Assembly: GCA_029448655.1 (NCBI GenBank)
Contig: JACCLO010000006.1
Location: 1,984,001-2,048,000, forward strand
Direction of reading: 5' to 3'
Length of the DNA: 64,000 bases
Origin: Wolfiporia cocos
Lineage: Eukaryota; Basidiomycota; Agaricomycetes; Polyporales; Phaeolaceae
In this document: piece after piece, positions 22,637-37,038 of the stretch
Layout of the letters: every line of letters begins with the position of its first letter
How positions within the stretch are numbered: the first letter of the stretch is position 1
Translations under genes and position numbers: made by a program
The notes under the pieces: generated by a model
Seen by the model: the letters and a program-made list of their open reading frames with translations, nothing else
What the model was told of the DNA's origin: nothing
Databases searched by the model: none

Positions 22637-24076
22637 ATGTCGTCCTTCGCCGCACTCATGGCGCTCAGCAAGACCCAGACAGACGTCTCAGATGCCGCGG
22701 CCAAGAACGTGCTTGACGAGCGCAATCGCAAGAAGGCCGCGCAGGCCAAGGCCAAGGAGCAGAGGGAGCGCAAGGAGCGCGAGGACGAGGCGCGGATGCG
22801 TGCACAGCAGCTGGAGGACGAGAAGCGCGAGCAGGAACGGCAGCGCCGCCTCGAGCAGGAGCGCGAGGCCCGGGAGCGGGAGCAGCAGCGCCGCGAGCAG
22901 GAGGAGCGGGAGCGGCTACTCTACGGGCCCCGCCGGGCCCCCGCGCGCGACGGGCGCGGGTACCCCGCCGCAGCGCGCAGGCCGCGCCGCGAGGACGAGG
23001 ACGACGAGGCCGGCGCGAATGCGCTGACGCGCGAGGAGAAGCGCAAGCGGCGCCTGGAGGCGGAGCTGCGCTACGGGCTCGGCTCCGGCCGCCGTGCGGC
23101 GCACGGCGGCGGGTATACGAAGGCGGGCAGGCGGCTGCCCGGCGGCGCGGTCGACATCACGACGACGAATGCGTCGCTGTCGGACCCCAGCGGGTCCATG
23201 TCCGTGCGCCAGCGGCTCGCCGCCGAGCCGGCGATGCTGATCAAGCTCAACGTGAACAAGCGGGACACGCGCACGATCGACGAGATCCTGCAGGACAGGG
23301 CGAGGGCCAAGTCGCAGGTGCTCCAGGGCGACCAGGCCAAGGAGTTCAGCGACTGGTTCGGGAAGAGCAAGGGGAAGGAGACGGCCGTGAAGAAGGAGGC
23401 ATCGCAGGCATCGCAGACCGACTCGGCGTCCACATCGCGAGCTCACACTCCTGCCGCCACTACTACCAAAGCTATCAGTGGTTCGGCCTCCCCTGCTGCT
23501 CGCACGCCCAGCGTCTCGAAGCCTTCCACTGGAGCGTTGCCATCGAAGGCGATCAACGCTAGCCAGCGCCCTTCTGCAACGAAAGCTGCCCCAACGAAGG
23601 GCGCAGCCTCTGGCAAGGCGCCGAACCCCGCCAGCAGGTCCCAGTCCGTTTCTGCGACTTCGAAGCCAGGCTTTTCTTCGAACAAACCTGCCATCAAGAA
23701 GCGGCCGCGTTCTCCGTCTCTTAGTGACTCGCCCGAACCCACTCCCAAGAAGCGTTCCTCCGCAGCGAACGACATCAGCTCAGAAATCTGGAAGCTGTTT
23801 GGCAAAGATCGTTCGCGCTACGTTGCGAATGATGTTTATAGTGATGATGAGGATATGGAGGCAGGTGCACGCGACCTTGAGCGTGAAGAATTACGAAGGT
23901 CAGCTTGTTTCGCTCGTTATGTGATCTTCGGAGCGAGGAGATTCTGATGCATCTGGCGATTCAGTGCACGCATAGCTCGCAAAGAGGAAGAACTTGCCCT
24001 GGAGGAGGAACGCCGTCACGAAGAGGAGAAACGCAGAAGGAGGAAGGAGAAAGAGATGCGCGAAAAGAAGGCTTGA
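22637..24076 (+). CDS. SPT2: SPT2 chromatin protein
   Basis: Two exons, 22637-23898 and 23965-24076, give 457 residues in frame. The N-terminus is a long highly charged coiled coil (roughly residues 25-100, dominated by E, K, R and Q). The middle is Ser/Pro/Ala-rich and basic. The C-terminus carries the SPT2 histone-binding signature: EIWKLFGKDRSRYVANDVYSD, then DDEDMEAGARDLEREE and a final Lys/Arg/Glu helix. The single intron interrupts this last helix. SPT2 binds histones H3-H4 and helps recycle them behind RNA polymerase II; it acts in the nucleus. The family call rests on the C-terminal block, which is specific. Confidence 0.92.
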
Positions 24077-24477
24077 TCCTGGTTGGTTTGTGACGAATTT
24101 CTCGGTAAGAACATGGAGTCTTGGGTATTTCCATTGACAAACACCACCTTCTCATCCCTTCCGCATGCCTGAATATACCTTGTATGCTCACCATTTACTG
24201 TTGTACAATCATCAATACTGCCACATTGCCTAATGGCCTTGCAAGTTCTTGACCCTCTACATACCGTTCCCACTATATATGCGCATTGCATGCAGAGCTT
24301 CTCCTTCGGACAGTCTACATATTCGGAGTGCGGCTCTGTACATTAATCACTACAGTAGACGAAGGTTATTCACGATAGCAAGATAGAATCGGGATGCAGA
24401 AGTCGAAGTGCGAAGGGACAAAATAGCTTAGAGACAGAACGATGAAGTGCATTGTTCGAATGGGCGCGGTTTTGCGA
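24077..24477. other. Convergent 3' region
   Basis: 400 bp between the SPT2 stop and the stop of the CFIm68-like gene. AT-richer than the neighbouring exons; no gene was seen. Confidence 0.5.
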
Positions 24478-26539
<2,062 letters not shown>

Positions 26540-29021
26540 TCATAGCCTCGCACCCTTCGGCATGTTCTTGATTGCTTGACGAACGCCGAGATCACCCAAA
26601 ACATCTTCCGCTGTAGAGGTATTAGTACATAATTCACACAATCGCGCTACCGCTCTCACCTCCTCCCAATAATGCATCGAATGTAACAGTACGGTGGTAC
26701 TGGTGCAAGTCTTAGATCAAACAAAACATGTCGTATGCAAATTGAATACTCACATGCTCAATTACCCGTCCCATGCCCGTCTTCGTGACACCACGGCCAC
26801 CGAAGATTTGCACTGCATCTCGTGCCGTCTCCTGTGCACTGCGCGTTGCGTACATCTTCAGCAGAGCAATCGGACTATCAAATAGTATTAGTTGACCAGG
26901 TCATGTTGTGGCCATGACAGACATACCCTGCAAGTAGATCCGCTTGTTGCTTGTATGTCTATGGAAGCGCGTTCGGCTATCAGCGCATCCCCTAGAATGT
27001 TTCTAGACAAACCATGTTGTTCATCTGGTGCGTAATATTCTCGAGCCACGCTTGCCCAGCCTCAACGCGAGCAATCATCTCTGCGATCTTCGCGCGGATC
27101 ACGGCTTGTGAGCTTAGAGGCTTGCCGAACGCTTTGCGTTGGTTGACCCACCTGGACAGCGTATGTCAGGTTTACTCCGGTACGACGGCACTGTAAGTGG
27201 AAACATACTTCAAGCATTCCTCGACTACATTCCGCTGTGCCCTGACCGAGGCGCAAATCATGACCCATCGCTCATGGTTGAAGTTGCTAAGGCAGACGTA
27301 AGCAAGTCGAAGACCTTCACACATGGCTGATACGTGCCTTAGGATCACAAAGACACCGCCATCTACGGGGCCGAGCGTGTTCTCTACGGGAACTTTGACA
27401 TTGTCAAAGGTGATGTATGCAGTGCCAGCCGTCGATGAGTATGACGTCTTAATGCCCTTCGTCTCAACCCCCTCCCCACGCTCAACCAGGATGGCTGTAA
27501 GACCTTTCTGTAATTCGCGCACATATAAGCTTAAAATCAACACAGAGAGTATCAAAGTCATTCACCTCTGTCTTGCAGCCAACAGTGAAACTGCCAGTCG
27601 GTCGCTTAGTATATCATTCATGAATACTCAATGTCCATGAACGCACTAGTCAGAGAATCTGTAACAAAGACTAAGCAAAGTTCCCAGTCAGCAACGTCTG
27701 CACAAGCCACTTACGTCCCATTCGTGATCCACTTCTTCGTCCCATTAACAATCCAGAACTTGCCGTCCGGCGTCTTCTTTGCAGTCGTCTTCAAGCCCGC
27801 GACGTCGGAGCCCGCAAACGCCTCGGTGATAGCAAGACTGATATATTTCTGACCCGAGAGCACCTCCTTCATCACGCGGTCGCGTATCTCGGGCTTTGCA
27901 AAGTGCATAACTGGTGGCAGACTAATCACCATGCCGCCGTTAAAGCCATCTTGGTACCCCCGCAACCCAAGCCGCGCGAATTCTTGATTGAGGATGAGCT
28001 GCGGCACTAGTCAGTGATGATCAAGAGGTCGTAGTGTGATATCTATGCGAACCTCGTGGAAGTAATCGTACTGTTCCAAATGTGGGATTCAGCGACTGTT
28101 ATGTACAATATGGCGGAATGTCACTGACCTCCGCTGGCTTGACAACTCCGTTGAATAGCGTGAGCCCCTCAAGATGCTTTCCTGGTCCCAAACGCATCGC
28201 ATTAAGATTCAGCTCGCTGCAATTATATGAACAAGAGTACTTATGGAACGCGGTGAAGTGCACGTACCCCATCTGCTGTATAATGGCAGAATTCGGTCGT
28301 TTGCCGTCCTCTTCGCGTGCCTGCGAAGAGAGGAAGCTAAGTAATCGTAAACGCGATTATTACTGAGCGCTCACAATGGCATCTGGCATAATGACTTCGT
28401 CCACGAACTTGCGCATTGCCTGGCTAAGACGCCTATGGCTCTGCGTTCGAAGTTTAGCTGACACCTGAAGGTGCAAAAGAGTCAGACTTGAGACTCACGT
28501 CTTTAAAGTATGGGCTGTAATATCCTTCTGCCTGCCAAGTTGCTTCGGCATAAGGGACCTTGCTTAAAGTGCCAGGAGCGGTTGAAAGCAACTGGGTCGT
28601 CTCTCCTGCAATCGTTCCGATCTGAAGGCGAGCGTATTGTGGCTTCTCGAGTACCTCGTTTCGATGGAGACCGTAGAACGCTTCCGTGGCATCTTGGCCA
28701 ACTATATGCGAGTCGATAAGTCAACGGTGCTGCGAAAGGGGCTTTACGCACGGATCTCTTCGTCTAAAAAGACGGTAACGCCTCCGGGGTGCAGGTTCTT
28801 GAATTTGGATACATCGTACACCTTAGAGTCGATGATAATCCACTGGGCGGCATTGTTATTTAAATAATCAAACCGCATATATCCAGCTTGCTTACCAGAT
28901 CGTCAGGCGTATTGTGCTGGTATGAGGTCAGTCCATGACACGCTCCGGACATGAAGACGATCGGCGCACTAACCTGGGCAACTTCGTCCCGAGTGTATTG
29001 CTTGAGCTCTCTCGTGGGCAT
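26540..29021 (-). CDS. Cytochrome b5 - acyl-CoA dehydrogenase fusion
   Basis: A multi-exon minus-strand gene of roughly 500 residues. The first 100 residues form a cytochrome b5 domain: YTRDEVAQHNTPDDLWIIID, then the heme-ligand motif HPGG in FKNLHPGGVTVFLDEE, and the second ligand region GQDATEAFYGLHRNEVL. The rest is a flavin acyl-CoA dehydrogenase: LILNQEFARLGLRGYQDGF, the signature ITEAFAGSDVAGLKTTA, WIVNGTKKWITNGT, the N-Q-R-K-A-F-G block, and the C-terminal FGGRGVTKTGMGRVIE. It should oxidise an acyl-CoA at the alpha-beta bond. The heme domain presumably takes part in electron transfer, as proposed for similar fungal fusions. An in-frame Met at 29081 would add 20 residues; I prefer 29021 because MPTRELKQYT begins directly at the b5 fold. 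Several short exons (about 21-60 nt) are needed. Confidence 0.92.
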
Positions 29022-29774
29022 CTTCGAATGTGCGACGGGGTCTAGCAAGTGAAGCGCAGGATGGCTGGCGGCGGGTGCCAAGGGATAGGAGGATATGCGT
29101 CCGCCGGAGGTGTATCAATCTTATAGCGCCAACGAGACAGGCGCAGAATCACATGTTATCCCCATGCGCCGACGCGGTCCTGTGATGCGGGGAAGCACAC
29201 GTGCAACGCAGTGACGCGTCCGGGTTGCTCTTGTCTCCTACCGTCGACGACATTGGCTGTGCTGCACGTATGTGGCTATGAACGTCACGCTATGGGCTAT
29301 ATTCATCTCAGTCAACAATCCGAATGTTAGCACAGGAGGGCACATGCACATTCGATGGAGGAAGTGGAATCAGCAGAGGAATCCGGCATCATGGAGACAA
29401 ATCGGTCCGGGGATACGGAGATATGAGGACGGGAGCTGCCAATCCTGAGAATGCACTCATATCCCCGCTAAGATCACGGCTTCAGTCCTCCGACTCCGAA
29501 AGAACATTCACCGAAGCTTGGCGATGCGCTCGTGCGTTTGATTTATTAAATATACGAGAGGATGTCCAACGCTTTGCGCAAGATGATGAAAATCAAAATT
29601 CCAGAATCGATGAACATCTACGCAAGTACATCTTTCCCATCGCATATCATCCTACATCTTGGTTTTTCCCGCACTTCTTCAACCAAGAACTACTCCGGTC
29701 AGAGCGAAGGCCGATGCATTCATACAGCAATCAACTCCCTCTTGGCTGTTGTGGGATCGCCAAATAAAAGACGT
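29022..29774. other. Intergenic
   Basis: About 0.75 kb upstream of the acyl-CoA dehydrogenase gene and beyond the end of sphingomyelinase A. Small plus-strand open frames here lack any recognisable feature. Confidence 0.45.
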
Positions 29775-32700
29775 TTACTGCACTGACCCATATCCGGCGG
29801 GACAATTCGCGAACGATAGACTGGAGCTGCCGCTGCGTAGGTAGCATATCTTTGCAGGTATGCACTCTCCGGTACATTCTGGAGTCATGATAGAGCTCTT
29901 GCCTTGATACGTGTTGAAGAGCTACGCGGAGTACAAGATATATTAGCGCGGCATCACACGAAGGTGAGATTGCACATACAGAGACAAGCGATGAGTTCGC
30001 TTCCATCGCTACGGTAAATACGTCAGTCACGTCCTTCCTCACGCGCGCTATGCATGAGAAGCGATGTTGACCTTCCGTGACTAGGTGCCACCATGTAGCA
30101 TTCAACGGGTCGTCCGGACCCCACTGCGTGATACTCTGGCCGTACGCCTCGCGAGTGCTATATTCGAACTGGAAAGTCGGCCCATATTCTGTCTGGCCAT
30201 CAAGTGCTGCAAAGGAGTTGACGTCTGCCTCCCAGCTAGACACAGAGCTCATCAGCAATATCATGAGCCAGGCCATTTGACTACGTACGTGTATGCGTCC
30301 AGGATATCGAATGTCTGGCAACACGACAAGCGCGTGAAGAGAGATGTATCAATCTAGTATGCATGATGTCTCACCCCGGAATCCACTTCATATACTCGAA
30401 ATCCAGAGTTCAAGTTAGTTAGCGGAGTTACGGAGGGGGTGATCTACCACAGACCGTTGAGATATAGCAGATCATCTCATACCTTAAACTTACCCATGCA
30501 ACAGACAGAGCGCTCTCCGCGCTGATGTTAGTCGCGTTGTTCGCATAGAATATCTAGACAAGGGGAATACTCGAACCATAGGTCAGTAAGGCAAATACTA
30601 GGACGTACCGTCAGCTGATCCTCGTGCGTGTGTCCAAAGAAGACAGCTTTTAACTTAGTGTAAGTAAAGCACAGTACTGACAAGCGTTTCAACACACCGG
30701 CGATAACATGAGGGGAATAGCGATCAACACTTCCGGGACACAGTGTAAGTTCCAGATGCGATATGCATTTTCGTAATGCACGTACATCTGGTAGACTGGG
30801 AACAGATGTGTCATCAGATCAGAGCAGCATCATACAAAGGAGCTACTTACATAGATTGGAAGGGTTCTGCAATGGCTCGGTCCCATCCCATCCGCTGAGT
30901 ACATGGCCCAGTATCCACACTGTTCAACGCGAGAGGAGATTCGAACATTGTAGCTGTTTCCTAAATAATGCTAGCCTCACCTCGATCTCCCGCGTCCTCT
31001 GCGTCCTGCAATTCGTCTGTGAGGAATCTCAACATGCCCGAATTGTCCGATGATGCGAGATTGATATAGTTGTAATAGTTGGCACTGTACGGCCCTTAGA
31101 TCCCATTTGCAAATGTCTCGACAAATAACTTACGTGTACCCTATTCCATCATGATGGCAGTCGGCTTGGTCAAACAGAGACTTTCCATGAGTAGCGCCGC
31201 AACATACAGAAATCCGTGTTCAGGGTGATGATCCTTAGTCCATCCTGACGCTGAACCGAATATGCAGCGTAATGGGTACGCGCCTGTTGGGCGGTCTCCG
31301 GTGATAGCCATTCCTCGAGCTCCCATAAAGCAGCCAGGTGGTCGTAGTCCCTGCTCAAGGCTATCAATATGAAGTCGGGGCAACTTGTCGATCATACCTC
31401 ACCAGTTGAATTGGTCTGTAAGGCCATGCCCGATGTTGTATGGGGAATTCTGAGCCCTAGATGAGGTATAATGCGTACCACCGATCAAGTGTTATTAGCT
31501 GCACACAGCAATACATACTCGTTGTATGTGTCATGATTCCCAGGAACTGCGTAAACAGGACCTGTCTTAATGAGACGCTTGATGAGGTCGTAAAGGACCG
31601 TCTACGCGTTTGGAATGAAATCGATCAGTCTGCGGTTTGGTCGGTTATTTCAAGCTCATGATACCTCGGAGTACACTGTGAAGGCTCTGATCGTATGTAA
31701 GTACCGAATATTCAAGAATTAATTCTGTTATGTCGATTCTTACCTCGAGAGTTCATTGGCGGGGTCATGCGGAACAAGATCACCAGTGTATATTGTAAAG
31801 TTGAACCCGCTCTCCTCTGTTCCAGTAACCACAGGGACGGCTTGCATTGCCGCGATAATCAGGGGATAAGGTGCGTCACTACAGCTCAATGAGAAATGGC
31901 GAGTTAACGGGAAAAATTCGTACCAGCTATATGACCCGTAACGTGCTGCTAGTTGAGTTGTTTTGTTTGGACTGATCTCATTGTAGCTCTGCGCCCGACA
32001 GCACAGATATTGACTGCAACTGGCCTCCGAGCCTATCTCATAGCCTGCAGATATTGATGGATACATGGTATTGCGTCAAGAGATGATGAGGCGTACGAGG
32101 ATCGATATGCAAATCCGATAAGTGCAATACCTTGAGTCGCTGCCCTGTTGCCTTCTTCGCAGGAGGAACAGGGTCTGGCTTTGGCTTTGCAAACCAGTCT
32201 GTCAGATTCAATGGACTCGTGGGCGGACGAGGGCAGAGGCCGAGGAAATGTGAACATATCGCCTGTTTGGAGATTTCCAGTGAGTGACAGTGTATCGCTC
32301 CAACGCAACCGTCTTACTTGTCCATCATATCCACCAACATCCGAGTATGCCAATACTTGAGTGATTGGAGAGCCCAGCGTGTATATGCCGTATGTTGTCG
32401 AGCAATCGGAGGCGTAATCGAAATATTCACAAAGCCGCACAGCTAAATTGGGCCCTTGTTCAGGTGCAGCCATTGCCAGGAACTTGGCGACTTCCAGAGC
32501 GGCTTGGCAGCTCGTGCAAGTGTCATTAGCAAAAACGGGATTGGACGCAATCGATACAATCTGCGCGAATGCCACTTCGAGGAACTCGGATGCGGTTGCT
32601 GGCGGAGGCAGAGGATGCGCTTCTTCGGTGTTGTTCTGTATGGTTCGTGCAGTACATTAGCTGTGGAATCGCTCAATGGACAGTGATGTCATGCCTGAGG

Positions 32701-33006
32701 AATTGTGTCTGGGTTTGTCAGCCAGTATGGATATATTTCGTGCTACAGATACATTCGTTAGCAGACGAATTAGCTGATTTGTAAACCATAACTCACGGAA
32801 ACAGGATCAGAGATCACAGGTTGCGGTTCGGCAGTGGTTGCTGTGGGATCGTTGTAGTATGATTGATACAAAGACGTAGGGAATGGTCCAGGCACGGTGT
32901 AAGTAGATGGACCATATCCACTGATCAAGTTTGGCGCAGAGACGGCGCCACCAGAAAACAGAGCCACAGTATAGACGGCCTGCATGTAAAGTAGCCGATG
33001 CCTCAT
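29775..33006 (-). CDS. Secreted sphingomyelinase-like phosphodiesterase A
   Basis: Acid-sphingomyelinase architecture in many small exons, about 640 residues. It begins with a signal-like segment (MRHRLLYMQAVYTVALFSGG) and a proregion, followed by a saposin-B domain with paired Cys (NDTCTSCQAALEVAKFL, RLCEYFDYASDC). The metallophosphoesterase domain then shows the full ligand set: LHLSDLHIDP, YTGDLVPHDP, VPGNHDTY, ILGHVLSGW and GHTHEDQ. The C-terminal domain ends with a Cys-rich tail, TPECTGECIPAKICYL. The family cleaves the phosphodiester of sphingolipid headgroups using two zinc ions; the natural fungal substrate is unclear. The tail gene at 33776-36934 is a tandem paralogue. One intron, near 32640-32694, needs a GC donor (CAG then GCATGA) because the exon contains no GT before an in-frame stop. 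Confidence 0.9.
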
Positions 33007-33775
33007 TGCGGTCAGTCGCGCACAGATCCCTAACGCAAAATGGTTGTCTGCGAACTCATCTACACTTTATACGATGCGATGGGTCGAATCGCATTCAATG
33101 GCCTCGTCGAACGTGCGTCGGTCATAATGAATCAGCGTGCAAGCCGGTCTAGTTCAGTAACACTCCACAGAAGATATCCCTCATAAAGGTCGCGGTCGCA
33201 AGCCAAGATTCGCTGACGTTCTGATGTCGTTTTCGACAGGAACAAGAACCACGAATTAGGTAAACTTATCTTCCATTGCTGATACGTCGATGTCCAACTC
33301 TGCGCGATTCACTAAAATCAGCAGTCTAAGGACGATAATGCTGTCGATAGAAATCAGTCTGTGTACAGAGGGGGTGAATGTCTTGATAGATCAGTGTGTC
33401 CATCAAGTGAAGCCTGATCATGATACCTTGATTGGTGCGGTGGACACACCTATATAACAGGCGGTTGGAGACCTAGGTTCAAGCGGTAACATCGGGCCGA
33501 TCCGACGCTGCGAGAATTGCCACGACCCTGAAACCTTCTCGCGGCTGCCGTACAGAGGCAATGGAGAATACAGTTGGGGTCGCGTGCTCTTGGAGGAGAG
33601 CAGATGATTACATCTTTACTGTCTCCATCCACGAACGTGCGAGGGAGCAGACGCATGGAAAGCCAGTTAGCTTATACCCTTAGATTCTTTCCACGTTTGA
33701 TCGTGGGACCCCCAAAACATCTTGCACATGCACGCAGACGATACAGATAATCATGAAGTCCAATGGTTGTCAGAT
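33007..33775. other. Intergenic between the two sphingomyelinase-like genes
   Basis: 0.77 kb. On the minus strand a TATAAAG sequence at 33065-33071 lies about 60 bp upstream of gene A and may be its TATA box. No other gene was recognised. Confidence 0.45.
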
Positions 33776-36700
33776 TCATAGACAATTCTGGAAGAGAAGG
33801 CTCGCGCTCGCACTGCGGATGGAGCATATCGTGGCAGGGATGCATTCCCCAGTGCACGGAGCAATGCGAATCGAACCTTTGCTTGCGTAGTTGTAAAACG
33901 TCTGCACATCCGTTAAATCAAAATCAGATTCTGCTCAGATGAAGGCATCATTACCTCAACAAGAGATGAGTCAGACTCCATAGCTGTGTTGAGAAGATAC
34001 TAAGCTTAGTAAAATAAACAGTCGTATCGGCAGACACCACTTGCCCTCTGTCACAAGGTGCCACCAGGTTGCATTGAGCGGATCGTCGGGGCCCCATCCC
34101 GGAACGTTGGGGCCGTACGTCGTACGCGCACTGTATTCAAATTCATATGTCGGTCCAAACTCGGTTTGCCCGTCAAGTTCAGGGAAGCTGTTCACATCCG
34201 CGAACCATCTACAGAAAGGCTGTAAGCGGGTATTGCAATCGGAGGATTGTGGCTCACGTGTATGAATCGAGTACTTCAAAGGTCTGACGATCTACTGCGT
34301 GAGACGTGAACAGACATCGAAACAACGCGCGCATACACCGGAGTCAACCTCGTACACGCGGAATCCGGAATTGTAATTAGTCAGCGGTGTTACTGAAGGG
34401 CCGATCTGCACCATCGTGACTGCAACATCAGTGTACGGAAGCCAGCACCGTGGTAGAACTTGACAGACCCATGCGACCGCTTGTGCAGTATTAGTATTCA
34501 TAACCGTGGCATTGTTGGTATAGAATATCTATGATTGTGCGTCAGCGATGTGCTCCGGTATTGAATTTACCTAGTCCTACGTTTAACTGGTCTTCATGCG
34601 TATGTCCCCAGAAGATGCCTATCACCATTGCCGCGTGAGCGATGCAGAACCCGAGTATACCCGTTCAGCCGATCCATACCAGCGATGACATGAGGCGAAA
34701 ATCGGTCCACTCTGTCAAGCCGCTGTCAATATCGCGCAAGTATTCAACGCAATGGGCTCTTACATCTGATAGACTGCACCACCAGATTTAGGTTTGAGTA
34801 TTGTACGTCATATAAGCCCCATTGCATATGAAGCTCACATAGATTTGTGGGGTTCTGCAATGGGTCTGTCTTGGAGTAACCGCTCGGTACATGTCCGATT
34901 ATCCATACTACGCGACGAGTCAGGATACCATCAGCGTCGGATGTAACAAAAGCAATCAACTCGACACTAACCACGATCCCCAGCATCCTCCGCATCTTGC
35001 AATTCGTCCGTCAAAAACCTCATCATACCCGAGTTATCGGAAGATGCCAGATTAATGTAGTTGTATGCATTCTGACTACCCGACAACAAATGAGCACGCA
35101 TACTCACGCTCTGGAGATACAACAGACATACGTATACCCTTCTCATGCATGTCGAACTCAGCATCTTGCCAATGAGCAAAATTAGTCTGCTTACAGAAAT
35201 CTGTGTTTATGCTGATGATTCTCAGTCCATCTTGACGTTGAACCATGTAGGCAGCATAGTGCGTCCGAGCCTGCTGGGCAGTCTCTGGCGAGATCCAGTC
35301 TTCTAATCCCCATAGTGCAGCAAGATGATCGTAATTCCTGCTTGTCATAAGCATAGACATGGCATAACTGAAGGTATACTCTACCAGTTGAATTGTTTAC
35401 CCATCTCTCCTCCGAGGTTGTAGGGTGCATTCTGCGCCCTTTGCATGACATTAGTGGAATGTCTGCCATAACGATAAATAGTTGCATACGTCATATATGT
35501 ATCATGATTGCCTTGAACAGCGTAAACAGGACCTGTCTTGACTAGTCGTTTGATTAGGTCAAAGACCACAGTCTTTGGTCGATTATCAGTCAACATGTAC
35601 TGGATAAGGGTATATGCGCAGTTCACCTCTGTGTATAGTGTGTATTCAGCGGACAACTCGTTGAAGGGATCATGGGACACAAGATCTCCAGTGTACAGGG
35701 TGAAATTGAAGCCGGTGTCTTCAGTACCAGCCAAGACAGGAATGGCTTGGAGTGCGCCTACTGCAAGAGGATACGGTGTGTCGCTGTAGACGATCAGTGA
35801 TCAGCCGACAAGACAGACAGATTTAGGACATACCAGAGGAATGCTCCATAACGGGGAGCCGGGAACGCTATGTGGTCTGGGCCTCCCTCACCGTAGTTGT
35901 TGTATCGGCAACAGAGAGACGTGCTACAGTTAGCCTCCGCACTGATAGCGTAGCCTTAGCCCTTGCATATCAATGGTTAGGTCAACGCCTGCTAAGAGCT
36001 TACACATACGTGGGTCGATGTGTAAGTCAGAAAGATGCAATACTTTCAGTCGTTGACCAGTTGCCTGCCTTGCAGGAGGGAGATGATCTGGCTTTGGTTT
36101 CGCGAACCAGCCTGTCAGGTTCAACGGACTGGTTGGAGCGAGCGGACATAGGCTGGCAAAAACGCTGCAGATCATCTGTGCGATTCGGAATTGAAGTACT
36201 AAGTTAATCCCGCCAAATGGATCATCAGAGAAAATATATGCAGCTTACCTGCCCGTCATATCCTCCAGTGTCCGCATATGCTGCAACTTGCGCTACGGTA
36301 GGGCCCAATGTGTATTCCCCGTACTGAGAGCCACAGTCACTTGAAGCTTCAAAATGTTCACAAAGTCGCACTGCGAGAGCTGGGACTTGCTGAGGTGCTG
36401 TCAATGCCAGAAATTTGGCAATTTCCAGCGCGGCCTGGCAGCGTGTACACGTGTCGTTTCCGAATACAGGGTTAGCTACTATGGACAGGATCTGTGCATA
36501 TGCCGTCTCGAGCAGCTGTGAGGGCGACGCCACTGGAGGAAGGAGGTGCGGCTCCCAGGTGTCATTCTGCAGCGCCTCCTGTTAGCCCATTGGAGAATGT
36601 ACGAGGACAGAGACGATTTCACCCCCGGGATCGTCTCCGGATCCGTCAACCAGTACGGATAGACTTCGTGCTGCAATTACCCCTTCTCAGTCGCCCATAT

Positions 36701-36934
36701 CACTTAATGAAAACGCGAACTCACCGTGACGGGGTCGGTGATGACTGGCTGGGGCTGAGCAGTTGTGGCGGTGGGGTCGTTGTAATACGACTCGTAAATC
36801 GACGTTGGGAACGTTCCTGAGATTGTGTAGGCCGTCGGACCTAGTCCGTTACCGGCGCTAGACTCTGTCAATACCAAGCTGGCTATGGAAAGCAGAGTCA
36901 GGATTGACTGCAGGAACATAGCGGTCATGAGCAT
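33776..36934 (-). CDS. Secreted sphingomyelinase-like phosphodiesterase B
   Basis: Tandem paralogue of gene A with the same order: signal peptide (MFLQSILTLLSIASLVL), proregion ending HEVYPYWLTDPETIPG, saposin-B domain (NDTCTRCQAALEIAKFL, RLCEHFEASSDC), and metallophosphoesterase motifs LHLSDLHIDP, YTGDLVSHDP, VQGNHDTY, IGHVPSGY and GHTHEDQ. The C-terminal region has YNSGFRVYEVDS and a Cys-rich tail, APCTGECIPATICSI. The corresponding introns are conserved in position with gene A, including a small exon of about 30 nt just after NTDF (AEFDMHEKG here, DCHHDGIG in A). Here the intron that needs a GC donor in A has a normal GT. Both genes keep every metal ligand I can see, so both look active. 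Expected location: secreted or vacuolar. Confidence 0.9.
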
Positions 36935-37030
36935 CTGAGCCGCTGGAAGAGAGTGGCCGGGCTCGTCAAGTTACGAATTATGCCCAGACCTCGACTTCTT
37001 TCCGATGTTTGGCATGCGTGGGTTGCACTT

Positions 37031-37038
37031 CTTTTATA
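37031..37038 (-). promoter_or_regulatory. TATA box of sphingomyelinase-like gene B
   Basis: The minus strand reads TATAAAAG about 97 bp upstream of the ATG at 36934. Confidence 0.55.

Noticed and set aside
33860..33880. A GGTTCGATTC sequence on the minus strand resembling a tRNA B box
   Set aside because: It is inside the last exon of sphingomyelinase-like gene B and no A box or cloverleaf surrounds it.
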